From the NCBI RefSeq assembly GCF_008831285.2, contig NC_045143.1:18813655-18877654 (forward strand): DNA of 64,000 nt, given 5' to 3'. Source of the DNA: Nymphaea colorata (lineage: Eukaryota > Streptophyta > Magnoliopsida > Nymphaeales > Nymphaeaceae). A program made the translations under genes and the position numbers. The notes under the pieces were generated by a model. It did no database searches, had not been told where the DNA came from, and saw only the letters and a program-made list of their open reading frames with translations. Each line of letters starts with the position of its first letter. The first letter of the stretch is position 1. Below are positions 12,525 through 24,339 of the stretch, one piece after another.

Positions 12525-13407
12525 TCACAAGCAGATAAGACCAGACTTCTCAAACACTTGGAGAGACATGAGATCATCCCCATTCGAAGAATTTGGTGAT
12601 GGAGGGTCAACAATATCGGCAATAAAATTGCGCATTTCCGTAGCGACCCCCACCAACCTGCATTGAGAGATGTAGCATTCAAGGAATTCGATTTGACAGA
12701 TCACCAAATATGCTTTGAGAACGTGTACTTCATTTTTTTAATTGGAATTCTTCCTCCGAAAAGGAAAAATGAAAACATATTTGTTTCCACAAATTGGAAA
12801 TGGTCAAAATCCTCTTTTATTTTGTAAAACTTTACAAAAACATGATGGAAAAAAGACATTTCGTGAATAGGGGTTTTGAAAACTGCAGGTATCAATTTAC
12901 AGGCTAAGAATGATACCCATAAAGTTATCCATCTCTGATGTGACTCAAAATTTTTATTTGAAGCAAAAGCTTGGAAGGGCTCACAAGGGCTGAACTGGGT
13001 GTGCTGCTCAAAAAATATAGACTTTATTTTATTCCACCTGAACTTGACAGGCTGAGAGGTCAAGCATACTGCCTCAAGCATAGAAGCCTAAAGTGGCAAT
13101 GCATTATTTTCTTTTCGTCAGATCAGTAGGAACGCCATGGTCATAATTTGGATGATCAAGTGGTCTGATCATTTATTATGTCATGAAGGAAGAGAGCTTT
13201 TGCTTCTTGGACGGAGACAGCGCCTGATCTCCAAACAAAATTGGTAGGCCATTCTTTTGGTGTGGCCTGCTCTGACACATGTGGATCACATAGATCTTTA
13301 TAATCTTCCTTGACATCATGAACTGATAGCATCTGCCTTTCTGCTACTACTGCCACTATTATCAGCCCACGCTGGCCAGAATCCGCTGAGACACATCTTA
13401 TTCGCAC
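12525..13407 (-). other. Three unassigned minus-strand open frames
   Basis: The minus strand has three consecutive frames of 60-126 codons (13407-13156, 13081-12701 and 12707-12525). The compositions look protein-like rather than simple-sequence, but no motif matches a family I know. They could be exons of one unknown gene or part of a decayed transposon. There is no clear splice structure joining them. Confidence 0.25.
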
Positions 13408-13556
13408 CTTGTTCGCTCACTGGGATGGGGGTGATGCAGGCTCATGGATGGCCACGGTCACCGCCGTAGCAATCCTGCCGTGCAATGCAGCCAACAATGG
13501 GGACGCCCATGATTCATGAGGATTTGCCAATCTACCAACTCTATCTCTCTCTCTTT

Positions 13557-13580
13557 TATATATATATATATATATATATA
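13557..13580. repeat. (TA)n microsatellite
   Basis: TA dinucleotide run next to a short CT-rich tract. Confidence 0.9.
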
Positions 13581-13675
13581 AAAGCTGAATATAACTAGTG
13601 ACGCTTTTCTTTGCATCATCAACTTTGCTTTATTAAGTTCACGCAATGTTGGCTCAACAATTTAATTTCTAAAAT

Positions 13676-13882
13676 ATGTCGTTAATGCCTCTTGGAGAGG
13701 TGCTAATCTGGATGAAATGGGGTAATGTACAGGACAGATTAGATTCGTTTTGGGACCCAAAAAATGGTGTTCCGGTGTTCAATAGGAAATGTTCTTTCGT
13801 AGTTTTTAATTGTATTCCGGCTATTGAGAACTTTGGTCTGCTGCATCTTTTTCTTAAGGTTGACTCAGCAGTAGATATGTAG
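13676..13882 (+). pseudogene. Possible LINE endonuclease fragment
   Basis: A 68-codon frame ends at 13882. Its central part (FWDPKNGVPVFNRKCSF, then a spaced FNC...GLLHL) has the rough spacing of the end of the L1-type apurinic endonuclease domain, where a ground-plan such as 'R...F..FI...GL.DLPL' occurs. Nearby plus-strand sequence at 14563-15490 looks like the 3' part of a plant LINE, so both may derive from one element that lost its RT region. The assignment rests on weak similarity. Confidence 0.3.
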
Positions 13883-14075
13883 CTGGGGAGAGTGGAGGGT
13901 TTTTCATGAGAGGGCCAAATTATAATTTCAAATTTCCAATAGGTGCCAATATATAATTTTTCAAAATTTTATATAAGATAAATGATTTTTATTTTAATTT
14001 ACATGTAAACTTCTTAAAAAAAAATTAAAGGGGAGCCAAGGCCCATGCGAGCCATCCCTCTAGCTCCGCCCCCTG
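13883..14075. mobile_element. hAT-type MITE, AT-rich family
   Basis: A 193-bp copy with the family body and a well kept right end reading 'tagctccgccccctg' (CAGGGGGCGGAGCTA inverted). The left end ('ctggggagagtggagg') is partly degraded. It shares long AT-rich runs with the copy at 14727-14938 in inverse orientation. It encodes nothing. The target duplication is not clear. Confidence 0.6.
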
Positions 14076-14562
14076 ATTGATGGGGTTTCCTCTCATCCGG
14101 TGGGGGGTGTTGCCCTTAGTGCTTGATCTGCTGACATCTATTTTTTGTCCGTATAAATTTCATTCCCATTCCCTAACCATTAACATTGCCACAGAAAATC
14201 TGGTTTTTTTTTAAAATAAAAAATAAATAAATAATTAAAAACAATGAAAACGAAAGAAGCCCATCTTTTTACTTTTCTGAAGAAAATTCTAAAATGAGTT
14301 TCTCAGGTTTTTAATGTTTTGTCACTTTTTTCTTGTTATTTTTATGTTATTTTTGATTTAAAGTTTAGAACTTAAGTTAATCTATTTATCTTCATTTCTA
14401 GCATTACTTATTTTATCAAGTTATTTTTTTTATGTTTTTTGTTAGTTCTTTATTTGTTTTACTTTTTCCTAACTTTTAAGATTTTTTTTTATTTTCACAA
14501 AAATTGCTGAATATTTCCCGAGATTTTCAGGATTGCAGAGAAAAACATGAGAAAAACCCTCG

Positions 14563-15490
14563 TTGTTTACAACACCATTAGTGATATTTGTGACAATGTT
14601 GTTTATACATGATAGAATTAAATGGCATTTCCCAAGTAGATTTTACTGCTATGGTGGAGTTGGGGAATGCATGATGCATCTTTCCCTATCGTGCCCAGCT
14701 GGAATTTCAGTTTGGAACCTTATAAGCAGGGGTGGGGCCAGAGGGCCATCGGGGACCTTCAACCCCCTTCAAAATAAATAAATAAATAAATAAATAAATA
14801 AAAATTTACATGCAAATTTTCAAAAAATTAATTTATCCTATATAAAAAGTTCGAAAAGTTATATTTCGGTCCCCATTAAAATTTTGAAACTACTATCTCC
14901 TCGCCCCCAAACCATGAAAAATTCCTGGCTCTGCGCTGCTTATAGGCTCTAAATTTAATGTTAATCTGCAGGGTTGGTGTTCAATTCAAGGTGCATGAAA
15001 GTGGTGGTGGAGCAGAAAGTTACGTTTGAAATGTGAAAGGAAAGGTAATTGACTGCTATGTTTTCCTATGGTATTGTGGAACGTTTGGAATTTTAGAAAT
15101 GAACATGCTCATGCCTTCAACTTTCTCAAACTGCCTTGAAATTGGTAACGTGGAAAACGAAACTGATCTAATTGTTAGTGCTCTGTGGAGTGAGAAAGTA
15201 AAGGATGAGGTATGGTGTTGGTGGTGATCTGGTATAATACCAGATGCTTACCGATTTTTCAGTCGTTTTATTTGCATCATACAAACTATCGGCATCTGGA
15301 ATAGAGGTGGGCAAAAAATTCTGTACGTTGTTAAAGATGTTGCGGCAAATATTGTTAAATTTGCAGGTATTAGATAGGCAGACATGGCTCATTCTTGGGC
15401 AGCCTTACATTTTGTATATAGTTTATTACAGACTTTTGCACATTTCCAGGGAAAAGTTGGGGCGGTAATTGGTCCTATAGGATGGAGAAG
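14563..15490 (+). pseudogene. 3' relic of a plant LINE, interrupted by a MITE
   Basis: Around 14645-14720 the frame reads CYGGVGECMMHLSLSC followed by ..G.SVWNL. This fits the zinc-binding domain (zf-RVT) after the reverse transcriptase of plant L1-like elements, where C..C....E...HL...C.....VW is conserved. After the MITE insertion, sequence near 15060-15110 gives LWNVWNFRNEHAH, similar to the next conserved block. Frames are broken and no poly(A) tail could be fixed. Confidence 0.45.
14727..14938. mobile_element. hAT-type MITE with 8-bp target duplication
   Basis: A 212-bp element begins CAGGGGTGGGGCCAGA and ends TCCTGGCTCTGCGCTG, imperfect terminal inverted repeats of about 15 bp. It is flanked by CTTATAAG (14719-14726) and CTTATAGG (14939-14946), an 8-bp duplication with one mismatch, as made by hAT transposases. 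The interior is non-coding, AT-rich, and holds an (AAAT)n tract at about 14770-14803. It sits inside a LINE relic. Related copies lie at 9310, 11677, 13883 and probably 28885. Confidence 0.75.
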
Positions 15491-15613
15491 GGAGATTCTG
15501 GGGCTCTTATATTAACCTACATGGTTGGAGATCTAAGTTTTTTGGGAAAGATTTGTTCACCAAACAATCTTTCTGTTTTGAAGTATAATCCTATTTAGGA
15601 GGTTCGTGGTCTC

Positions 15614-16193
15614 CTTAGGGATTGTTTGATATTAGGAACACCTTGTGGGTGTTCCATGAGTCTGCCCAAAATTGAGCTAGATCCATGGGGGTTGATCAGT
15701 CAACAGAAAGACAAAAGGCCCAGGGCGACTGCCTCCATTGCACTTGAGAGGAGAGTTGTCCTACCATCTCCTCAAGTGAAAGAGTGGATGTTACAATTTG
15801 TGTGATAGTAACATGGAACAAGTGACGAGTCGCTTCTCCCCTTCGCCACTCTATCCTCTCTGGCTCGAAAGCTCTTCGAGCTTCTGGGTGAGCCTACGCG
15901 GACTCTCCGCCTCTTTGATTGGTAGGCGGGCGCCCTACTTAAGCGACCCTACGGGAGAAGCCTATACTATAGTGGTTTCCATCGTGACGCTGTGGTTACC
16001 GGTGCTTCCAAAGGCGACTCTCTGGAGTTGAAAAATTAAACCTTTTTAAAAGGAAAAGTGACTCCATGGATGCCTTCCTTCCAGTCGTGACGCTGACGTC
16101 GGTTGGAATACTTGCTCTATGAATCTACCTTAATTTTGGGGTAGACTCATAAAACACTCACAAGGTGTTCTTAATGCCAAATGACACTCTAGT
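15614..16193. mobile_element. Fold-back element with about 60-bp inverted arms
   Basis: The left arm starts near 'ttagggattgtttgatatt' and includes 'aggaacaccttgtgg'. The right arm, ending near 'aatgccaaatgacactctag', is its reverse complement with scattered differences. The centre is about 450 bp, GC-richer, with no coding motif. The arms resemble those of the 4565-4737 element. A superfamily cannot be given because no target duplication was identified. Confidence 0.55.
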
Positions 16194-17351
16194 AGCCAAA
16201 CTCTCTTTTAACTCCTGTTGGGACAGGGGCTTTGGGTTAGTTTTTATATATATATTTTTTATTTTTTATGAAGAAATTGGTTTAATTTTGCATTCCAAAA
16301 TGTTTTTTTCTTTTTTGGTAATACGTAGTGGTTATGGGAGGCCTTAGTCTCAGCAGTATTGAATTTCAGCTCGGTATACCCATTCCTTCATTTTTTTGTT
16401 GAGTTAACACAGTACTAATTTTGGTAACAGGAACACTCTGTTAACTCAAGATTCCATAAATATTCACTTGTTGGAACATATTCATGAAACGACTTAGTGA
16501 TCATATTACCAAACTACTTTTAAAAGGAACGACACAAACTTTTCACCTTTTAGTGGCAGGTTTGGAAGATATGGTTTTGAATTTTCAAATCTGGATATAC
16601 CCATGATGGGCAGGGTGCAGATCTACGTCCAAGGTGAACGAGAGAGACAATTAGGAATGAACAGAACGGAAACTGATGAGGAAGAACATGTTCTAGTTTA
16701 TCCCATTCGAGTGGGTTGCCTGCCTTTGCGTTCTCGTGCGATTGGGTTGTGGAAACTGAGTATTCTCGATCTGTGAAGAACTCCTTTTCGTCAAGCCATG
16801 CATCAAAGAGTCGTCATTTCTTCCGCCGCAGATTTGAAGTATAAGATCTGATATAGCCTGAAACTCAATATTGTTTGTTTAACACGGTTAAGATCCCTAT
16901 CATGAATAACCATCATATGTACGTGGAGGAGATTATGATTATATCAGTCAAACAGGTGGGCAGGAGATAATTAGTACTTGATGTTGGTTTGCATCGGATT
17001 TAGACAATGAACATGTGTATAAGAAAACAGTAAATGGCTTGTAAACACCCTCGCCATCAAGACCATCTGAGCCACCCAAAATAAAAAAATTGCCAGATGG
17101 AAATAAAGGAACAAACAAACAACCAAATACATGTTCAACAACAAGTTCCAAGCTTCCATGAATTAAAGAAAATTGGCCTACATAAGCATCTCCATTATGC
17201 ATTAACAGTCGAACAGCTCCATTATGCATTGGTTAGTGATAATTTTAACTTCAAATATTTTTTCATTTACACTTGCAAGTTGCAGCCAAGTAACCGACCC
17301 CCCCAAATTTTCCTTATCATACTGAATCCTAGTTTGACATCAAATTCTTAG
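16194..17351. other. Gene-free stretch
   Basis: AT-rich. Near 16395-16460 there is a short imperfect inverted repeat around 'ggtaacaggaacactctgttaac'. No gene, RNA or transposon end is supported. Confidence 0.4.
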
Positions 17352-17435
17352 CTAATAGAAATGATAGTCTAGAGACTTTTCATTTTTGCTTAGATAGGGT
17401 ATCAGAAAGAATCTGCACAACTCTAAGATGTATTT

Positions 17436-17438
<3 letters not shown>

Positions 17439-17515
<77 letters not shown>
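17439..17515. repeat. Long (TA)n microsatellite
   Basis: About 38 TA units. It interrupts a minus-strand open frame (17708-17352) whose upstream half (VDAIGLISSSIERVVSKAG and about 20 more residues) looks protein-like but is unrecognised. The TA-encoded Ile/Tyr run would not be part of a normal protein. Confidence 0.95.
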
Positions 17516-17516
<1 letters not shown>

Positions 17517-17708
17517 TTCCTCTACAACTTCAGTTGATGCAGGAGTTGAGGATGCATCTGCAGTTGTAATGATGATGAAAAAAAAAATCTGAACAAAAGC
17601 TTCAGTATTCTTTAACGCCATTTTTCTAGCATCATCTAAGCTTCCAGCCTTTGAAACTACTCTTTCTATTGATGAACTAATTAAACCAATTGCATCCACT
17701 CTAGTCAA

Positions 17709-18954
17709 AAATGGAGAAAAAAGGCCGCTCCTTTAGGAATCTCCTAATATATTAGGCCGTTCATTGAATCAAGCTCCAACATGATACCTTTTAAGGTATT
17801 ACTTAGTCATCACTTCGAACTTGTACCAAACTAATGGAATGTCAGACTAGACAATTAGATGCACTCTATCCCATTACATTTTCTTCCCCACTAGCAATAA
17901 GAATGCAAATAATCAACTCACAAGAATAACACAATTATATACATATACAACGATAAAATAACCCGATGGGCACCATCGCTATGGGCTGTTTGTTCAAGTG
18001 CGATCAAATAGCCATTAGCATTTTACAAACTCAAAGGGCAGGTGTGTGTGGGGGGGGGGGTGGGGGGGTGGTGGTGGAGGGGAAGAAAACCTAACTTTTC
18101 TTGTTCATTTTCCCCCAACCATTCTCTCCCTTGCCTTCCCCTCTTCTCCCTTCCCTGCTCAACCCCTTCCCTTGTTGAACGCTTTGATTGTGCAGGCATG
18201 CCAACTTCTTTTCCCCTTCTTCCTATCCTTCTTCTGCCATCCACCAGTGGTCAACAAATTTCATCCACCAATAACGAAACCCATGATGAACTGATACGTT
18301 GTTGTCTTCTTCTTCTTCTTTCACCTAAAAAAAAAATGCTGATCACCACTCCTTTTCCTTGTTTTTTGCTATGCATGGTAGGGTATACCGACAGTTTTGT
18401 GGATATACCGACAGTTTTGCCCAATTTTCCTTTTTTTTTTCTTCTTCTTCTTCCATTGGCAATAAAAGGGTTTTCTTATGTCAATCGAACATGGCTTTTT
18501 TCTTCTTCTTCAATAGGCTTCTTTTTCATTGCAACATTGCCTTCTTCTTCATATTCTCAATTATTATCATCATCTTCTTTTTCATTATAGCATTGCTGCC
18601 TTCTTCTTCTTTCTTCATTGTCCTCTTCTTGTTTTATTTGTTTGACACTAAAAAGTTAACCTTCCTGTCATCAAGGGTCACTGGACCTTGAAGAGCTCAT
18701 GTGTGTAAGATTTTGTTAGTGGTAGGTGAGGAGGCATCACTCTTTAGTTATGTGTCTTACTCTCACTAACAATATCACAACTGTATTTACTAATGTTAAA
18801 TTAGTCTACAATGATTCAATAAGAAAATGAGGAGACCACTACATATTTTTTGTCTATTAAAAAATTATAGTTATTGATGGTTTGCAATTGTTAAACAAGG
18901 TATATTATTGATAGCTTGCATTCTTGTAACAAACTCATAAAACTATGCAAGACA
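17709..18954. other. Pyrimidine-rich low-complexity region
   Basis: A poly-G/T tract at 18045-18075 is followed by several hundred bases of C/T-rich DNA with repeated TTC units (18300-18620). Long open frames on the plus strand here are composition artefacts rich in Ser, Phe and Leu. No gene is supported. Confidence 0.6.
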
Positions 18955-19042
18955 ATGTAAAAGATAGAGACTAACATGCAAAATGACATACTATAGGGAT
19001 GTAAAAGATAGAGACTAACATGCAAAATGACATACTATAGGG
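18955..19042. repeat. 44-bp perfect tandem duplication
   Basis: The 44-bp unit at 18955-18998 is repeated without change at 18999-19042. Perfect identity in otherwise decayed DNA points to a recent slippage event. Confidence 0.9.
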
Positions 19043-19581
19043 ATGTCTATAGGTTTGAGTCAATTGGCTATTTCACTAACCTTTGCTCTTTTTCTTATTT
19101 CAGGTTCGGTTCCTACCAAAGTAATAGTTCTAAATTATTTTATCTTTCACTTACTATTGATCATGCTATTAAGAACAATTGGATAAAAGAACTTGTTCTA
19201 TGAAAAAGGTAAGTATATCTTACCCAAAGTCAAATTATGAGAGATTTGCATAAGGATGATGTGGACGAAGATATGGGCATTAAAAGTGAATCTTGTCAGA
19301 TAAATGAAGGATGTTGTCAATGTAAGAATGCCAATGTTATCACTATGCATAATCAATGTGAGCAGATCATCCATAATATGTTTTTGTGTAACTATAAATC
19401 TCTCTGGAAATCCTGTAAATCAAGAAGTGATTATGATGATTGTAAATTGAATATAAATAAGAGAGACCAACTCACTATTGATGATATAACCGATCGTTGA
19501 GCCTTCCACCAAGGATGTAGGTGTTTCAAACATGAAATCACATTAATCAGTGATCCATTCTTTCCATTTATTAGTTTTTTA

Positions 19582-22500
19582 TGGTATCATATCCATTAAC
19601 TGAGATAGTGGCTTCCCAATCCTCTCAAGTTAACTCGATACCCCTATTCATTCAACCTAACATGGCGAACTTTGCATCAATTAAATGGACACAATCAAAA
19701 TTCTTTCTAGGGCAGACACAAATGTTTGGGTTTACTGAAAGCCAAGACATGAGTGGCTTTCATGATGGAAATTATCTGACACCTCCACAATTTGCCACTA
19801 TTGAGAATAATGAAGGACAAGCCTTTCATGTTGCTCAATGTCTTGATTCAAAAATTTTTGGTTGGTGCAAGTCGATAAACTTCTGTGGGGATGGATCATA
19901 GGGGCCCAAGTTGAAGAGATACTAGGGCTTGTTGTTGTGCTGAAAACATGAAGGAAGGTATAGAATACTCTTAATGCTCATAAATATGAAGCATGAGATC
20001 ATCTCTTCAAGCAAAAATTACAACTACATAGAAAAGGGAATTCAAAAGTTGATGAATATGTTAAGGAGTTTCAAAGGGATTTGTGATGAACTTGCAGCAT
20101 GGATAAACCCATCATAAACAACTCCAAAGTTTTCTGGTTCCTAAATGGACTGGAAAATGAGTATGAATCATTTGTCACATCTATGCCATGACTCCCAACT
20201 CCATCATATCTTGAGATTGTTACTCATCTACAAACTATGAAACTAAAAAGATGTTTCATGATAACTTTCACAGAAAAAAACATAGGACAGCAAGTTGCTT
20301 TTGCTTTTCAACAGTTCCAAAACCAAAAAGACAAGGGCAACAACAGAATCAAAATCAATTATTTAATTCTAAAGGATGTGAATATATGCAAGCTGCTCAA
20401 GGAAGAAGAAATAAAAACAAAAAAGCTAATCATTTTGGGCAAGAACGGTATGTCAAATTTGAACAAGAAAAACCATAGTGCACTTAACTGTTGGCATCAT
20501 TTCAATCAAGCATTTCAGCGACAAAGGTTCTTTAAGCACTTGCTGCTATGAAAATTGCATATGGATAGGACAAGAAATAGTTTTCAGAGATTTGTGCATT
20601 CACCTATGTGACATGAGAACTAGGTAATCTCCAAAATCTGAATGAATATTTTGGAAGTGAAAAAGTCATGACTGGATGCTGACATAAATTAAGAATATCT
20701 CATGTTGGAACAACAAAATTACATAGCAGCCAAAATTCGTTGATAATAAAAAATGTGCTTGTAGCCTCAGAAATTAAAAAGAAAATGATATTGATTAGTC
20801 AACTAACATCTAAAATGCCATATATATTTGAGTTCTCTTCTAATAGGTTTGTTGTGATGGAGAAGAAGAACCAACAAATGGTGGCAACAACGCATAAGCA
20901 AGATGGACTCTATGCATTAGATAGTATGCTAAGCCAAGAAGGTGTTGGTGAAAGATTCGACAAGATCATGCAGTCCTTTTCTCTGTTTGGTTTCAAGAAG
21001 CAAATAAAGGTGTGTGGCATCAAAGGCTCGGGCGCACCCACTAGCGAGTTGTTCATTTTCTTGCAAATAAAAATGCTATCTTTGTGCCAAAAAATAGTTA
21101 GTAAGAACTCTCTTTGTTCAGGTCGCCATTAGCAAAGATGTGTAGACTTTCTTATTGTCAATAAATGATCATTGCAATGATTTTCTTACTTGCATACATT
21201 GTGATTTATGGGGACCAGCTTCAGTTACTCAGCCCAACGCTTTAGTTTTTATGTCTTGTTTGTGGATAAATCAACTTGATTTAATTGGCTTTAACCGTTA
21301 AATCATAAATTAGGATGATGCTTTTTCTAAAGCAACCTGGCTAATAAACTGATTGCCAATGCCAACACTAGACATGAAGAGTCTGTTTCAGTTAATTTTT
21401 GGCAAATATTCTGATTATTCTTGCATGCACACCTTTGGAGGTAGGTGTTTCCTATACTTACTTGACTATATTCACAATAAGCTGAAACCAAGGTTTCTCT
21501 TGCGTGTCTTTCTGGGGTGTTGTTCTACACACAATGAGTACAATAGCCTTTTTCCCCCAACAAGTCATATATATATATCTCTTGGAATGTTACATTTGAT
21601 GAAATGATGTTCTCTTTTTAGAAATTATGTATGCTCTTCTCACCAGCCATGACTTGGGAAGAAGGCGTTGCTTTCCAAGAATGGATTGGAGAACTACTTG
21701 ATCATGATGTTAGACAACTTAAGGCCATCAATGATGCTGTTGGCCAAAAAGACTTGGATGATGCCTCTGACAGGGAATGACACCATCTTGATTCCAACGA
21801 TAGTGCACCTTCAACAATGAGCATTCAACCTAATCAACATCATGGATAAGAAGGTCAAATAAATCCTAATTACTAGCCAACACTACTACAGAATCATTGT
21901 GAGTAAATATTGGGTCCAATAGTGCTAAGCCCACCAATGTTAAATTCTCACTCCATGGTTACAAGAGCTAATGATGGAATTGTTAAATCTAATCCAAAGT
22001 ATTGCCATCCCCCTTGAACCAAAATCCATTAAGGGGGCGCGACAACACATTGGATGAACTAGAGCCATAAAAGAGCAAATGGAGGCCCTACATCATTGTC
22101 AAACCTAGACTTTAGTGTCTCGCACTCATAATATGAATATTGTCTCAACTTATTGGGTGTTAAGACTAAATTGAAGAGTGGCAGAACTGTTGAAAGAGTA
22201 AAGCACATTTGGCTGCTTATTGTTTTAATCAAATTCTAGGGGTAGATTTCCTTGAAAATTTTCCTGCTATTAAACTTACCACCATATGAATAATTTTGAC
22301 TATGGATTTGTCTAATAACTGAGATTTCTAACAATTAGATGCCAAAGATGCACTTTTTCATAGAGAGTTAACAAAAAATATTTTCATTGAAAACCAGAAG
22401 GGTTCAAAGATGTCTTCAAACCAAATCATGTTGACAAGTATATAAAACATTATATGGTTTGTGTCAAGCACCAAGAGCTTGGTATGACAAGTTTGGATCC

Positions 22501-23121
22501 TTTTTACTCTCTCAAGGATTTTTTAGCAGTATCTCTAATTCCTCCCTATTCATGTGTCATGACAAATGCGGCACTCTTTTATTATTATTATATACTGATG
22601 ACATCATTTTGATAGGAAGCAAGGTAATAAGCTCAGCAAGGCTAAGAAGGAGCTCCTTTTAAGTCAACGATGGCTTACAGCTTACTTGAGAAAGCAAATA
22701 TGTTCACATGCAAAGCAGTAGTTACACCCCTCGTTCAAAATTGATTACTGAGTTCTTGAAAATGATGCTCCATTTTCAAATCATACACTTTAGAAGCTTG
22801 GTTGGAGGGATTCAATATCTTATATTCACGTGACCTGATATTTCCTTTCGTATGAAATTTAAAAGCTATTATGTGCAAGCCCCAAATAATAGTCATTTTC
22901 CTCTAGTCAAACGGGTCCATCGTTATATCTATGGAATCATTGATTTTGGTTGCAACTTAACAGCTCAAAGGTGCTTGGATCTTCATATCTTCTCGGACTC
23001 TGATTGGGCAAGCTTTCACGAAACTCGATGTTCAACTACCAGATTTTGTACAAATATAGACACTAAGAGGTTGTTTGATGGTCACAAGACATGCATAATG
23101 AAACATGCATGTCTTGTTTAA
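19582..23121 (+). mobile_element. Decayed Copia retrotransposon
   Basis: A tRNA-Met-type primer site (TGGTATCATATCC) at 19582-19594 opens the internal region. In order on the plus strand follow gag (19660-19830, ANFASIKW..., then 20237-20551), the pre-integrase region (20740-20940, ISQLTSKMPYIFEFSSN), integrase pieces (21180-21600, HCDLWGPAS then FGGRCF), RT (22459-22640, CQAPRAWYDKFGSFL then YTDDIILIG) and RNase H (22960-23060, FSDSDWASF.ETRCSTT). Many frameshifts and deletions break the polyprotein. The YVDD box reads YTDD. The pre-integrase and gag sequences resemble those of the minus-strand element at 36542-46820, so both belong to one lineage. LTR limits could not be fixed. Confidence 0.8.
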
Positions 23122-23149
23122 TCAATTTTTTTATCAAATGCCATTCGTA

Positions 23150-23530
23150 GTACAAGGCGGATAGGGCAGACGATTGAACAGGGGGTATAAATTACCGCTT
23201 GTTCTACTCTGTTCCGAGCTAACCCTCACAAAAGCGTGGAACAGAATGCCTCCTGCCCCCGAGCGTCCCTCGAGAGAGGCCATTCTCCTCCTCTGTCTCC
23301 CCACCTTCTCTCTTCTGAATCTCCCCCTTTCCACTACTCTATGCCTCCCCCTTTCCATTACCCTCGCCCCATAGCCCCCCCTTGTCTTCCTTGCCCTTCA
23401 TGCTTCTTCACCCTCCCTCAACCTCCTGCCTCCTTCAAGTGTGAAGTGGATTGAAGCTGCCTCTCCCCCTGCCAATCAAGCACTCTGCTTATTCCACAAG
23501 TAAGTCCCCCTCTAACTGCTGCATCTCCAT
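23150..23530 (+). promoter_or_regulatory. Promoter-like segment with TATA box and C/T-rich leader
   Basis: A TATAAAT at about 23186 is followed within 60 bp by a C/T-rich, ATG-containing stretch of the kind seen in plant 5' leaders. A GT-type splice donor candidate ('cacaag|taag' region) lies near 23503. No matching coding exon follows on this strand, because the next recognisable coding sequence (23674-24768) is on the minus strand. It may be a displaced gene start, a captured promoter or chance. Confidence 0.25.
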
Positions 23531-23673
23531 TGTAGGATTTTGCCTTGACATTTACATTCGAACAACTTTTTCAGGGGTTTTTGAATGAAAATTGTGTTGC
23601 ATTACTGTTTGCGATGTGTTTATATCTCTCGCCTCGTTTCAAAGAATGCAGAGTTCACTTTTCTCTTTTCTCT

Positions 23674-24284
23674 TCAACATGTTTTTTCTTCCATTTCTGA
23701 TGCAATTTTATATTTGCTAGTTATATCGGCTAATTCTGAATGCAGCTGCTCTAGTTTGGAATTAGATTCATCTAACTTTGCAGTTAGGATCTTTACATCC
23801 ATTTCAGATTTCTCTTTCACAAGCAAATGTTGGGATTCTGCATGCTTTAATGACCATTGAGAACTCATATCCTCATTGTGCAACTCCGTTGACAAGTCAG
23901 TACCTTCTGTTTCAATAGTACCCTCTCCAAAGAAAATCTTTTTCCTCGTTAGTTCCTGCAGCCTAACTTCTAGGAAAGCCAAGTAATATCCTTTGGAGGA
24001 CTCTTTGTCCAAATTGAGTTTCAAAGTTTTCAAGCTCTCCTAAAATAAGATGGCCTCGTTTTCAAGGGTAACTCTTTGCATATTTTCTTTTTCTAATAAG
24101 TTCTGCATTTTTTCCTTTTCTGCATTACAAATATCATATTTCTGTCTGTAGCTAAGGGCTTCTACATCCATGACCTAACATTCCTTCAAGCTTTCAGCAA
24201 AATGACTATTCTCCTCTACAACACAATGCATTTTCTCTTCAAGAACAGCATTTTGTACAATCAAGTCATCATATTTAGCCATGT
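23674..24284 (-). pseudogene. Fragment of a plant long coiled-coil protein
   Basis: Translated on the minus strand from about 24284 this gives a Lys/Glu/Leu-rich heptad-like sequence with segments such as NAVLEEKMHCVVEENSHFAE and AKLDESNSKLEQLHSEL. Two in-frame stops interrupt it (near 24178 and 24041) and a likely 1-bp insertion ends it near 23677. The pattern resembles repeated coiled-coil blocks of large plant myosin-heavy-chain-like or filament-like proteins, but I cannot name the parent gene. It lies directly downstream of the KH-domain fragment on the same strand, separated by only about 55 bp of non-matching sequence. It looks like a partial gene copy. Confidence 0.55.
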
Positions 24285-24339
24285 TTTATCCGAAAAGTGA
24301 AGAATTATAAGTACAGCACCAATCGAAGCATAGCCCAAC

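Noticed and set aside
18042-18590. 182-codon plus-strand open frame
   Set aside because: It is made of C/T-rich simple sequence (TTC and CCT runs) giving a Ser/Phe/Leu/Pro string. There is no motif, and overlapping frames are equally open.
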